Shown piece after piece: positions 34,318 to 43,848 of a DNA stretch of 64,000 bases (positions are counted from its first letter, which is position 1; each line of letters opens with the position of its first letter). The position numbers were made by a program, and so were the translations under genes. This stretch comes from Corallococcus sp. AS-1-6 (GTDB lineage: Bacteria > Myxococcota > Myxococcia > Myxococcales > Myxococcaceae), in NCBI RefSeq assembly GCF_020037015.1, contig NZ_JAIQDE010000031.1, positions 1-64,000 of the forward strand. Direction: 5' to 3'. The notes beneath the pieces are model-generated. The model ran no database searches and was not told the origin of the DNA. It saw nothing but the letters and a program-made list of their open reading frames with translations.

Positions 34318-36827
34318 GACATGCCCGCCGTTCGCACCTTCGGGTCCTTCGCGTCGGATTTCGCGGGCGCGGGCGCCATCATCAGCGGCGCGCCTCCGGC
34401 CTTGCCCCCGCCCATGGCGCCCGCCGGGTAGACAGGGCGCGTGTGGTAGATGCCCTCCAGCGTGTGCAGGAAGGACTGGGCGATGAGGTTCAGGTCCTTG
34501 AGCGTCAGGTCGCACTCGTCGAGCTGGCCCTCGGAGAAGATGATGTTGATGATCTTCTGCACCTGCGCCTGGAGCTTCGCGCTGGTGGGGTCCGGCATGG
34601 AGCGCGTGGAGGCCTCCACCGCGTCGGCGATCATCACCAGCGCCGCCTCGCGGAACTGCGGCTTGGGGCCCGGGTAGCGGTAGATGCTCTCGTCGATGGG
34701 GGGCGCGCCTTCCTTGCCCTCCTGCTCCTTCAGGGCCTTGTGGAAGAAGAAGCCCACCGTGCGCGTGCCGTGGTGCTGGGGGATGGCGTCCGCCACCAGC
34801 TTGGGCAGGCGGTACTGCCGGGCCATCTCCAGGCCTTCCGTCACGTGGCGCTTGATGATGACCGCGCTCATCGCGGGCGCCAGGCCGTCATGCCGGTTCT
34901 CCCCCTTCTGGTTCTCCCCGAAGTAGAGCGGGTTCCGGCCCTTCCCGATGTCGTGGTAGTACGCGCACGAGCGCGCCAGCAGCGGGTTCGCGCCAATCGT
35001 CTCCGCCGCGTTCTCCACCAGCGTGCCGATGATGATGGAGTGGTGGTACGTGCCGGGCGCCTGGACGATGAGTTCCTTGAGCGCCGGGTGGTTCAGGTTC
35101 GCCAGCTCCAAAAGCTTGATGTCCGACGCGTAGCCGAACGTGGCCTCGATGAGCGGCGTGAGCGCCATCACCATCACCGGGACCGCGAGCGCGGTGCCGA
35201 AGAACGCGCACACCGCGGTGATGACCGTGTCCCCGGCCAGGCCCTTGCCCTCCACGAGGAACAGGAAGAGCACCGCGATGAGGTTGGCCACGCCGGTGAC
35301 GAGGCCCGCCCGGAAGATGCCCACGCGGTCCTTCGCCTTGACGATGCGGTCCGCCGCCACCAGCGAGCCCACCAGCGTGTAGATGCCGAACGCCAGCGAG
35401 TTGCCCAGCATCACGCCCGTGAGGCACGCGAACACCATGGCGAAGAAGAGCGCCAGCTCCTGCGTCAGGATGAAGCGCACCAGCATGGCGCCCGCCGCCA
35501 CCGGGAAGGCGTAATAGAACGCTTCGATGGGCAGCGCCGTGTAGCGGTCCTGCACCGCGTCCGCGATGGACACCCAGACCTGGAGCAGGCCCAGCAGGCC
35601 CACCAGCAGCAGGCCCAGGAGCACGCCGTCCTTGCGCGTGGGGCGGAAGCGGCGGAAGGCGGCGCGGCAGAAGCCGTAGAAGGCCACCACCAGCAGGGCC
35701 ACCAGGCCCGTGCCGCCCACCTGGAGCTGGACCAGGTCCAGGCGGTCCGTCTGCGCGCGCATCCCGCGCAGCATGACGAGGTGCGTTTCGTTGACGAGCT
35801 CGCCGTCGCCGATGACGCGCTGGCCCTTCTTGATGGAGATGACGGCGTCCTTCACCGCGTCGCCCGCGAGCCGGCGGCGCAGGTCCGTCTCCGCGATGTT
35901 GATGGTCAGGCTGGGGCGCACGAGCCGCTTGGCGATTCTCAGCACCGCGCGGCGCTGCACGGCCGGGGCCTCCGGCATCACGTTGCCGGGCACGGAGGCG
36001 AACCGGTCCAGCTCCTGGTGGGCCTCCCGCATGTCCACCACCTGGGCGGCGCCCGCGGGCAGCGTCTCCTCGTTCTTGTGCTGCACGTCGCGCACGGTGA
36101 GGCCCTGGGGCGCCTCGCGCACCAGCTCCTCCCGCGAGCCGGCCACGTACACCGGGCCGCCGTCCGCGCGGTAGGCGCGGTCCAGCAGCACCAGGGTGGC
36201 GGTCTCCGCCTCCTCCGAGAAGCCGTTGGCGGTGAGCGCCTGGAAGTCCTCCGACTCCAGCCCCGCGTCCCGCTGGCCGAAGAGCTGCTCCTGGAACCGG
36301 GCCTGCATCTCCTCGCGGTCGCGGCGCTGGCGCTCCAGGGCCTCCGGGGTGAGCGGCGTGGCGCGGCGGCGTTTGGCCTGGCCCTCCTCCGGCGGGGTCT
36401 CCTCGGCGCGGGCCTCCTTCTCCTCCTCCAGGTGCGCGCGCGCGGAGGCGAAGGCCGCGCGCACGGACGCGCGCAGGTTGCCCACCACCGCCGGGTTGAG
36501 GTCGTACACCGGACGCACGGCGCTGCGGGCCTCGCGGCGGCGCTGCTCCGTCATCGACTGGTGGACGATGTCGTAGTCGCGCGCGGCCTTGAAGCCGGCG
36601 GGCGAGTTGGCCCGGAAGGGCTTGCCCAGGTTCTCCGCGGTGAGCGCAGGGATCTGCTGGCTGTAGAGGCCCGGGGAGATGACGAAGCCCGCCCCCACCG
36701 AGACGACGAGCAGCAGCAGGGCCTGCACGACGCGCCGGCCCCACTCCCCACGCCGCCCGAGCCCCAGGCGCACCGCGAGCGCGTCCAGCGGACTGGGCCC
36801 GGGGGTTGGTGATTCAGGATCGGCCAT
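34314..36827 (-). CDS. PgpH-like 7TM-HD phosphodiesterase (cyclic di-AMP hydrolase family)
   Basis: An 837-residue membrane protein. N-terminal transmembrane helix (about 32-50), an extracytoplasmic 7TMR-HDED-type domain (about 60-340), seven transmembrane helices (about 365-570) and a cytoplasmic HD domain with CAYYHDIGKG and the downstream HHGT motif. Firmicute PgpH hydrolyses c-di-AMP. The start at ATG 36827 is in good context; an ATG 15 nt upstream is possible. It overlaps ybeY by 4 nt, the common phoH-pgpH-ybeY arrangement. Whether this organism makes c-di-AMP is not shown by this window. Confidence 0.9.
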   Translation of the reverse strand: MADPESPTPGPSPLDALAVRLGLGRRGEWGRRVVQALLLLVVSVGAGFVISPGLYSQQIPALTAENLGKPFRANSPAGFKAARDYDIVHQSMTEQRRREARSAVRPVYDLNPAVVGNLRASVRAAFASARAHLEEEKEARAEETPPEEGQAKRRRATPLTPEALERQRRDREEMQARFQEQLFGQRDAGLESEDFQALTANGFSEEAETATLVLLDRAYRADGGPVYVAGSREELVREAPQGLTVRDVQHKNEETLPAGAAQVVDMREAHQELDRFASVPGNVMPEAPAVQRRAVLRIAKRLVRPSLTINIAETDLRRRLAGDAVKDAVISIKKGQRVIGDGELVNETHLVMLRGMRAQTDRLDLVQLQVGGTGLVALLVVAFYGFCRAAFRRFRPTRKDGVLLGLLLVGLLGLLQVWVSIADAVQDRYTALPIEAFYYAFPVAAGAMLVRFILTQELALFFAMVFACLTGVMLGNSLAFGIYTLVGSLVAADRIVKAKDRVGIFRAGLVTGVANLIAVLFLFLVEGKGLAGDTVITAVCAFFGTALAVPVMVMALTPLIEATFGYASDIKLLELANLNHPALKELIVQAPGTYHHSIIIGTLVENAAETIGANPLLARSCAYYHDIGKGRNPLYFGENQKGENRHDGLAPAMSAVIIKRHVTEGLEMARQYRLPKLVADAIPQHHGTRTVGFFFHKALKEQEGKEGAPPIDESIYRYPGPKPQFREAALVMIADAVEASTRSMPDPTSAKLQAQVQKIINIIFSEGQLDECDLTLKDLNLIAQSFLHTLEGIYHTRPVYPAGAMGGGKAGGAPLMMAPAPAKSDAKDPKVRTAGMS

Positions 36828-37041
36828 GGGGGAACTCCTCACCCTGCGAAGACGTCAGGCTCCCTACAAGGAAGCAGGGACGGGGAAAATTCGTGAGGGT
36901 GGGACAGCCGCCGCCCGGACGCCAGTTCGCTCTGCGAAATTTGCGAGTAAGCCAACAGGCAGCAGTGTAAGCCCATAAGCGACTCCCCCCCCGTCCCGGC
37001 GCGAGGCTGGGAGCGGGGGTGGCGGGCGCGGCGTCAGGCGG

Positions 37042-38112
<1,071 letters not shown>

Positions 38113-38208
38113 TGCGCGTCGTTCCTCGTTCAGTGATCGCTCGCCCTCAATTTAACGTCGCCCCTCCCCCCTCGCCCGCCGTCTCTCGAAGGCGAGCCTG
38201 CCCACGGG

Positions 38209-39327
38209 CTAGCGCACGGGCGGTAGGAGGATGAACTGCCGGGCGGCCGTGCGGCGGTAATAGTACTCCTCCCGCCACGGGTAGCGCAGTTCCTCCGGAG
38301 TCAACAATCCGGCATCGACCAAAGCATCCAACCGCTCCGGGAGGTCGCCCTTCTCCAACTGGAACACCTCCAGCGCGGCCTCGATGCGGACGCGCTGCGC
38401 GTGGGCAATCTGACGCTGGGCGGCGGGGTCTCCCAGCCGGGAGGCGCCGGGCTCGCGCCCCGCGCCCCCGACCCAGCGGGACGCGATGAAGGCCAGCCCC
38501 GCGATGACCGCCATGGTCACCGCGATGCGGCCCACGGGCCCCGCCACCCGGGCGAGGAAGCGGGTGTCCTCCGGCACGGGCGCGCGGCCTTCCGGGTCGA
38601 TGGCGCGCACGTAGTCGCCCTTGACCAGGTTGTAGAGCGCCTTGCAGGTCTCGAACTCGCCCAGGCCGCAGAGGTCCACCATGCGGCGCAGGTCGCGCCC
38701 CACGGCGATCTCCTCGTAGACGTGGCGCTCCGACGGCCCGATGACGCCCAGCTCCCCGCCCTCGTCGGCGTTGGCGCGGGGCGGCGGGAGCGCCTTGACG
38801 CGCTCGAAGGTCATGTCGTCGCGGTGGATGCGCTTCCGGATGACGGGCCACTCGTCCACCATCCGGAAGCCCTCCATCAGCACCGTCTCCGCGCGCAGCG
38901 GGGTGATGCCTTCGGGGCCGGGCTCCACGGGCTCCTGGATGAACTCGTAGGTGCCCGCCTTCCAGGTGAAGAGGCGGTAGAGCGTCTCCGTCACCTGGAG
39001 CTGGGCCATCTGCTGGAAGCGCTCCGCGGTGAGGGCGTGGCTCTGCACCAGCACGTCGCCCAGGCGCTTGAGGGTGCGCTTCTGGACCTCCAGCGCCGCC
39101 TCCAGTTGGGTCTCCGTGATGATCTCGGCGCGCACCAGCATGGCGCCGATGAGTTCCTTGCGCTTCCGGGTGAGGCTCTCGGCCTTGATGATGTGGCCGT
39201 CCTGGAAGCCGACGCGCACCTCCTGGTCCTTGTTGCGCAGGTGGAGCGTGCCGGTCTTCTGCTGCTGGCCAATCAACTGCAGGATGTCGCCGATGCCGAA
39301 GTCCTTGAGGGTTCCCTTGAGGGACAT
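38209..39327 (-). CDS. DUF4388 protein with C-terminal pseudopilin-like region
   Basis: A 372-residue protein. Residues 1-220 are a DUF4388 (PATAN) module, starting MSLKGTLKDFGIGDILQLIGQQQKTG and including a FRMVDEWPVIRKR helix. One transmembrane helix at about 263-283 is followed by about 80 extracytoplasmic residues, with EKGDLPERLDALVDAGLL and YPWREEYYYRR resembling the C-terminus of type II pseudopilins. DUF4388 domains are common in myxobacterial signalling and gliding proteins. The function is unknown; it is 3 nt from the TPR gene and co-transcribed. Confidence 0.75.
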   Translation of the reverse strand: MSLKGTLKDFGIGDILQLIGQQQKTGTLHLRNKDQEVRVGFQDGHIIKAESLTRKRKELIGAMLVRAEIITETQLEAALEVQKRTLKRLGDVLVQSHALTAERFQQMAQLQVTETLYRLFTWKAGTYEFIQEPVEPGPEGITPLRAETVLMEGFRMVDEWPVIRKRIHRDDMTFERVKALPPPRANADEGGELGVIGPSERHVYEEIAVGRDLRRMVDLCGLGEFETCKALYNLVKGDYVRAIDPEGRAPVPEDTRFLARVAGPVGRIAVTMAVIAGLAFIASRWVGGAGREPGASRLGDPAAQRQIAHAQRVRIEAALEVFQLEKGDLPERLDALVDAGLLTPEELRYPWREEYYYRRTAARQFILLPPVR

Positions 39328-39330
39328 GGC

Positions 39331-41484
39331 TCAGGCCTCCCCCCGCTGGTGGCGGCGCAGGCCGCGCAGGGTCAGCAGGTAGACGAAGAAGAGGACCGTG
39401 CCCGCGGGCACGAGCTTGAGGTACAGCGGCACGTCCCCGTACGGCGTGCGGACGAGGCCCCGGTGGAGCACCAGCGCGGCCACCGCGAAGCTGAACAGGA
39501 AGGCATAGAGGGCGCCCCGCACCGGCAGGCCCGTGCCCACGTGGCCCGCGCCGGCCACCAGGCTGCCCAGCACGTACGTCACCCGCTTCGTCCAGGCCTG
39601 GTGGCGGTCCACCTCGCCCTGCTTGCGCGAGCGGAACTCCTTGGGCACCTGGCTCTTGCGCGCGTAGACGTGGACGCACTGGCCGCACATCGCGCTGCCC
39701 ACGGACAGGTCCTTGTCGCAGCGCAGGCAGATGGCGCTTCCGCACCGCTCGCAGCCGCGAGACGCCTTCATGCGCCAGGAGGCTTCCCCGAGGACGGCGA
39801 CGAGCGCCGCGAATACCGCGGTCAGCCCCCAGCCCACCGGGCCCACCGGCAGGAGGGGCGACAGCCACCGGCCCACCTGCCCCTCCACGCGGGCGCCCTC
39901 CTGGGTGCCGTCCGCCAGGTCCAGCCAGTCGCGCTCCGGCACCGTCGGGGCCAGCAGCAGGAGGTTGAGCAGGGGGCGGTCCTCCGGCGGCGGGTCCCGG
40001 CGCAGGAGCGCGTTGTCCAGGGCCTGCGCCTGGGCGATGGCGGAGGTGGAGCGGTCCAGCTCCTTGCCCACCTGATCATCCGGGAGAAGGCGGGCCCGGC
40101 GCCGGTACACCTGCCCCAGGTTGTAGTGCGGCGCGGCCATGGATGGATCCGCCTTGGACGCCTGCGTATAGAGCAGCACCGCGCCGTCCACGTCGCCCAG
40201 GCCCAACAGCGCGTTGCCAAAGCGCGTGAGCATCCGCGCGTCGCCGGACTTGAGGGCGGAGGCCGCCTTGAAGTCCGCCCGCGCCTCCTCCAGCAGGCCC
40301 CGGCGCGCTTCGTACCAGGCGAGCGCGCCCAGCTCCTGGAAGCGGGCGGTGCGCGCCTCCGCGCGGGCGCGAACGCGGGCCGCCGCGCCCTCCGCGGACA
40401 GGCCTCCGCGCTCCAGGAGGTAGACGTCCTCCGCGGGCGTGCCGGCGAAGACGGTGAAGCGCGTCAGGGTCCCCGCGGCGAGCGGCATCAGGCCCAGGCC
40501 CATGAGCAGCACCGCGGCCACCCAGCGCTCGGCGCGGCCCACGTACAGCGCCACCGAGGCGAAGAGCAGGAGCAGCACCGGCACCAGGCCCGCGCCCAGC
40601 ACCGCGGGCAGCGCCAGGAGCATCAGGCCCAGCAGCCCGGACTGCCAGCGCGTCACCGCCCGGGGGAACAGGTGGTGGAAGTCATGCAGCGCGTAGCGGA
40701 TCCGCCGCAGGAAGAGCACCGCGACCACCGCCACCGCCGTGGCCGCCCACGCCGCGAGCACCAGCGCGCCCAGGTCCGCGAGCGCGGGCCGGCGGTAGCG
40801 GGCGTCACCGAGCAGCGTCGCGAGGGCGGACTTCCACTCCCCCGCCGCGCGCGGCACGTTCAACGGATCCCCCACCACGTAGGCCTCCGCCCGGGCGAAG
40901 CGCGCGGCGGGCAGCCCGGGCGATAGGGCCACGGCCACGTCCAGGAGCGCGAGCGCGCCGGTCAGGTCCCCGGCGCGGCGGCGGACCCCGGCCTCGCGCA
41001 CGAAGCCCATGCTCAGGGGCTCCAGGTCGGAGGCGAGCACCTCCTCGCGCAGCGTGAGCAGCTCCTTCTGGGCGGCGGCCGCCGCGGCCAGGTCGTTGCG
41101 GGAGCGCGCCGCCTTCCACTTCTCCCAGGCGGCCAGCAGCTCCGCGTCCGTCACCTTCGGCGCCATCACCGGGGTGACGGCGGGACGGACCGGGACGACG
41201 ACGGGCGGGGGCGCGGGTTCGGCGGGGGCGGCGGGCTTCAGGGGCGGCGGGGCGATGACGCGGCGCCGGTTGTCGGGGCGGGGCTCGGGATCCGGTTCGT
41301 CGGCCTCCTCGGGGCCGGGGTCCTCCACCGGATCATCCTCCGTGGCCTGGAAGGTGCTGGGGTCCGGCTCCGGCTCGATGACCTTCTCCTCGATGCGCAG
41401 GAGCGGCTCCTGCATCAACGCAGGGGCGCGCGCGGGAACAAGCAGCACGAGGCTGCAACACAGGCCGAGGAACGAGCGGAGCAT
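39331..41484 (-). CDS. TPR and zinc-ribbon polytopic membrane protein
   Basis: A 717-residue protein with signal peptide MLRSFLGLCCSLVLLV, a Pro/Asp/Glu-rich linker (about 30-110), a helical region, several transmembrane helices, TPR-like repeats (about 420-530, with GNALLGLGDVDGAVLLYTQASKADP and YNLGQVYRRRARL), then further helices around a paired-Cys ribbon containing CERCGSAICLRC and CGQC. The ATG at 41484 starts the signal peptide; upstream codons are out of phase with it. The function is unknown; it may be a membrane scaffold partnered with the DUF4388 protein that follows 3 nt later. Confidence 0.7.
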   Translation of the reverse strand: MLRSFLGLCCSLVLLVPARAPALMQEPLLRIEEKVIEPEPDPSTFQATEDDPVEDPGPEEADEPDPEPRPDNRRRVIAPPPLKPAAPAEPAPPPVVVPVRPAVTPVMAPKVTDAELLAAWEKWKAARSRNDLAAAAAAQKELLTLREEVLASDLEPLSMGFVREAGVRRRAGDLTGALALLDVAVALSPGLPAARFARAEAYVVGDPLNVPRAAGEWKSALATLLGDARYRRPALADLGALVLAAWAATAVAVVAVLFLRRIRYALHDFHHLFPRAVTRWQSGLLGLMLLALPAVLGAGLVPVLLLLFASVALYVGRAERWVAAVLLMGLGLMPLAAGTLTRFTVFAGTPAEDVYLLERGGLSAEGAAARVRARAEARTARFQELGALAWYEARRGLLEEARADFKAASALKSGDARMLTRFGNALLGLGDVDGAVLLYTQASKADPSMAAPHYNLGQVYRRRARLLPDDQVGKELDRSTSAIAQAQALDNALLRRDPPPEDRPLLNLLLLAPTVPERDWLDLADGTQEGARVEGQVGRWLSPLLPVGPVGWGLTAVFAALVAVLGEASWRMKASRGCERCGSAICLRCDKDLSVGSAMCGQCVHVYARKSQVPKEFRSRKQGEVDRHQAWTKRVTYVLGSLVAGAGHVGTGLPVRGALYAFLFSFAVAALVLHRGLVRTPYGDVPLYLKLVPAGTVLFFVYLLTLRGLRRHQRGEA

Positions 41485-41590
41485 CCGGACGTCCGATGAT
41501 AGGCGACAGGCGGGACGATCCGAAATCATGTGGTGCCCACCGCCCGTGCTACAGGAGCCCCCGGCGGGGGGATTGCTCGGGAGTGAATGA

Positions 41591-42778
41591 ATGGCGGCGC
41601 CTGGAACGGAGCTGGAACGACTGGTGGAGATCATGCGGCGCCTTCGGGCCGAGGGCGGCTGCCCGTGGGACCGCGAGCAGGACCTGCGCTCGCTGCGCCC
41701 CTATCTGACCGAGGAGGCGTTCGAGGTCCTGGACGAGATGGACCGCGTCGCCGACGGCGGCCCGTGGCGCCCGCTGTGCGAGGAGCTGGGGGATCTGCTC
41801 TTCCAGATTGTCTTCCACGCGCAGTTGGCGGCGGAGCTGGGCGAGTTCACGATGGCGGACGTCTGCGCGGCGATCAGCGACAAGATCACCAGCCGGCACC
41901 CGCACGTGTTCGGGGATCAGCAGGTGAAGGGCGCCGAGCAGGTGCTGGCCAACTGGGCGCAACTGAAGGCGGAGGAGCGCAAGAAGAAGACCGGGCGCGC
42001 GGGCTCCGTGCTGGACGGCGTGCCCACCGCGGCCCCGTCCCTGCTGCGCGCGGAGCGCCTGACGGAGAAGGCCAGCCGCATCGGCTTCGACTGGCCGGAC
42101 CTGGCCGGGGTGCGCGGCAAGCTGGACGAGGAGCTGCGCGAGCTGGACGAGGCCATCGCGTCGGGCGACCGGGACGCCATCGAGCACGAGCTGGGGGACG
42201 TCCTGTTCTCGCTCGCGAACCTCGCGCGCTTCGTGAAGACGCCCGCGGAGGACGCGCTGCGCATGGCCACGCGCCGCTTCGTCACCCGCTTCCAGTACAT
42301 CGAGGCGAAGCTGAACGAGGAGAACGTCCCCTTCGGCGGCGCCACGCTCGCGCACATGGAGCGCCACTGGCAGGCCGCGAAGGCCGTGGAGAAGGCGCTG
42401 CCCCCGCCCAGCCACCCGCCGCGCGCGTCCGTGGCCACCCTGCGCCTGGCGGTGCCGGACGTGGCGGCCCAGAAGGCCTTCTGGGATGAGCTGGCCTCCT
42501 GGCTGGGCTGGGCCCCCACCCGGACGACGGATGGCACGGCGGCCTACACGGGCGCGGGCCTGGGGCTCGTCTTCATGCCGGGCAACGACCAGGCGCAGGC
42601 CGCGTCCCCGGTGGCCATCACCCTGGAGGCCCCCTCGTCCGCGGGGGTCGCCCGGCTCCTGGAGCTGTTCCGGGCCCACCACCCGGGGCGCCTGGTGGCG
42701 CGCGCCACCCCCGAGGCGGGCTTCCAGTTCGTGGATCCGGCCGGGTTGCGGTGGGAATACGCCGCCCCGTCGGCTTGA
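41591..42778 (+). CDS. mazG: MazG nucleoside triphosphate pyrophosphohydrolase with C-terminal VOC-like domain
   Basis: A 395-residue protein. Residues about 1-265 are a full two-module MazG: LVEIMRRLRAEGGCPWDREQ, EEAFEVLDEMD, EELGDLLFQIVFHA, then EELRELDEA and EHELGDVLFSLANLARF with the metal-binding Glu/Asp cluster. These hydrolyse (d)NTPs to monophosphates and pyrophosphate. Residues about 280-395 add a glyoxalase/VOC-like fold (VATLRLAVPDVAAQKAFW, FQFVDPAGLRWEY), absent from typical 260-residue MazG. The VOC metal ligands are not obvious. It is divergent from the TPR gene. Confidence 0.88.
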   Translation: MAAPGTELERLVEIMRRLRAEGGCPWDREQDLRSLRPYLTEEAFEVLDEMDRVADGGPWRPLCEELGDLLFQIVFHAQLAAELGEFTMADVCAAISDKITSRHPHVFGDQQVKGAEQVLANWAQLKAEERKKKTGRAGSVLDGVPTAAPSLLRAERLTEKASRIGFDWPDLAGVRGKLDEELRELDEAIASGDRDAIEHELGDVLFSLANLARFVKTPAEDALRMATRRFVTRFQYIEAKLNEENVPFGGATLAHMERHWQAAKAVEKALPPPSHPPRASVATLRLAVPDVAAQKAFWDELASWLGWAPTRTTDGTAAYTGAGLGLVFMPGNDQAQAASPVAITLEAPSSAGVARLLELFRAHHPGRLVARATPEAGFQFVDPAGLRWEYAAPSA

Positions 42779-42807
42779 TTCTTCCGGCGACAGGCGCCGG
42801 TGGGGCC

Positions 42808-42838
42808 CCGGGAGGCATTCCGGGGGCCTCCCGGGGGT
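42808..42838 (+). terminator. Possible mazG terminator hairpin
   Basis: A perfect 11-bp stem (42808-42818 and 42828-42838) with a 9-nt loop, 30 nt after the mazG stop and before the rpsT promoter. There is no T-run, so termination may need Rho. Confidence 0.45.
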
Positions 42839-42877
42839 TCCGGAACTGGAAATCCTGATCGCGATCGCACGCGTGCC

Positions 42878-42906
42878 TTGACGCAACCGGGGCGTCGCAG
42901 TAAGGA
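42878..42906 (+). promoter_or_regulatory. Candidate rpsT promoter
   Basis: TTGACG (42878-42883), 17 nt, TAAGGA (42901-42906), then a GC-rich CGGCCCC discriminator. The gene starts 44 nt downstream. The spacing is consensus and the discriminator type resembles those in the array at the left edge, consistent with growth-rate control. Confidence 0.5.
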
Positions 42907-42950
42907 CGGCCCCTCTTTTTCCTTGCCTTGCCTTCCGCTGGAGCATTGCC

Positions 42951-43217
42951 TTGGCGAACACCAAGTCCGCAGAGAAGCGTTACCGCCAGTCCCTGAAGCG
43001 CCGCGCCCGGAACGTGAACGTCCGGACGACCGTGAAGGACGCCGTCAAGTCCGCCCGCGAGGCCATTGCCTCCAAGGACGGTTCGAAGACGACGGACGCG
43101 CTGAAGGCGGCTTCCAAGACCCTCAACAAGGCGGCCAGCAAGGGCGTCCTGCACAAGCGCACCGCCGCGCGCCGCATCTCCCGTCTGGCCAAGGCCGCCG
43201 CGAAGGCGACGGCCTAG
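42951..43217 (+). CDS. rpsT: 30S ribosomal protein S20
   Basis: An 88-residue Lys/Arg/Ala-rich protein binding 16S rRNA. It begins MANTKSAEKRYRQSLKRR and ends in AARRISRLAKAAAKATA, both typical of S20. The start is TTG at 42951, with GGAG seven bases upstream; no ATG fits. E. coli rpsT also initiates at UUG, linked there to translational autoregulation. It is a single-gene unit between mazG and convergent lptE. Confidence 0.96.
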   Translation: MANTKSAEKRYRQSLKRRARNVNVRTTVKDAVKSAREAIASKDGSKTTDALKAASKTLNKAASKGVLHKRTAARRISRLAKAAAKATA

Positions 43218-43242
43218 TCGTCCCGTAGCACCACCGCGCGTC

Positions 43243-43265
43243 GAGGACCGGGCTCCCCGGTCCTC
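43243..43265. terminator. Hairpin between rpsT and lptE
   Basis: A perfect 10-bp stem (43243-43252 and 43256-43265) with a 3-nt loop, 26 nt after the rpsT stop. It overlaps the lptE stop codon and could serve both convergent genes. No clear T-tract follows in either direction. Confidence 0.5.
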
Positions 43266-43785
43266 ACCAGGTGCTGGCCAGCCGATCGTAGCCGTCGCGC
43301 ATGAGCAACTCCGCCAGGCGCGCCAGCGCGGCCTGACGGTTGGCCTCGGCTTCCAGGACGTTCCCGCGTCCCTGGAGGTAGTCCTCGGTCCCCGACACCA
43401 CCGTCTCCCCGAGCAGTTGCCCCTCCTTGACGAGGCGCAGCCGCACGGTGGTGGAGATGCGGTAGTTGTTGGGGATGATGGTCGGGGACGTCCAGATGTT
43501 GAGCACCGCCCCCTCCACCGTGGACGTGCAGCCTGGAGCGCTGGCCAGCCGGCCCGCTTCGATGAGGTTCTGCCGCAGGTAGCGCGTGAAGAGGTTCTCC
43601 AGCGCGGGCTCCGGCGTCTCGTTGGCGAAGATGGGCGCGCACACCTGCCCCGCTCCCTCCGGCAGCGCGGAGCCCCACGGGCTGAAGCGGTAGCCGCACC
43701 CGGCGCCCAGCATCGCCGTAGCCACCACGCCCCACCGGAACGCCTTCACCGCACCCGTTTGAATCGCGTTCCTGGAGGGCCGCAT
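43264..43785 (-). CDS. lptE: LPS-assembly lipoprotein LptE
   Basis: A 173-residue outer-membrane lipoprotein that plugs the LptD barrel and helps deliver LPS to the surface. Start at ATG 43785 (MRPSRNAIQTGAV) gives a signal with lipobox LGAGC and Cys30 followed by GYRF, the LptE hallmark. Later NNYRISTTVRLRLV and the Ala-rich helix fit the family. It lies downstream of leuS, as in E. coli (leuS-lptE-holA), with a zinc-ribbon gene between; no holA is seen. Confidence 0.85.
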   Translation of the reverse strand: MRPSRNAIQTGAVKAFRWGVVATAMLGAGCGYRFSPWGSALPEGAGQVCAPIFANETPEPALENLFTRYLRQNLIEAGRLASAPGCTSTVEGAVLNIWTSPTIIPNNYRISTTVRLRLVKEGQLLGETVVSGTEDYLQGRGNVLEAEANRQAALARLAELLMRDGYDRLASTW

Positions 43786-43848
43786 GGGCGCGCACCCTAC
43801 CCGGCCGCGATCCTCCGTCAAGCGACGGAGTGGGAGGCGGCACCGCCC

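Noticed and set aside
36831-36859. Plus-strand GGAACT followed at about 16 nt by GTCAGG, similar to the ECF promoter
   Set aside because: It overlaps the pgpH start and points at the 3' end of convergent phoH, with no plus-strand gene to drive. Treated as coincidence, though it is a useful control for motif frequency.
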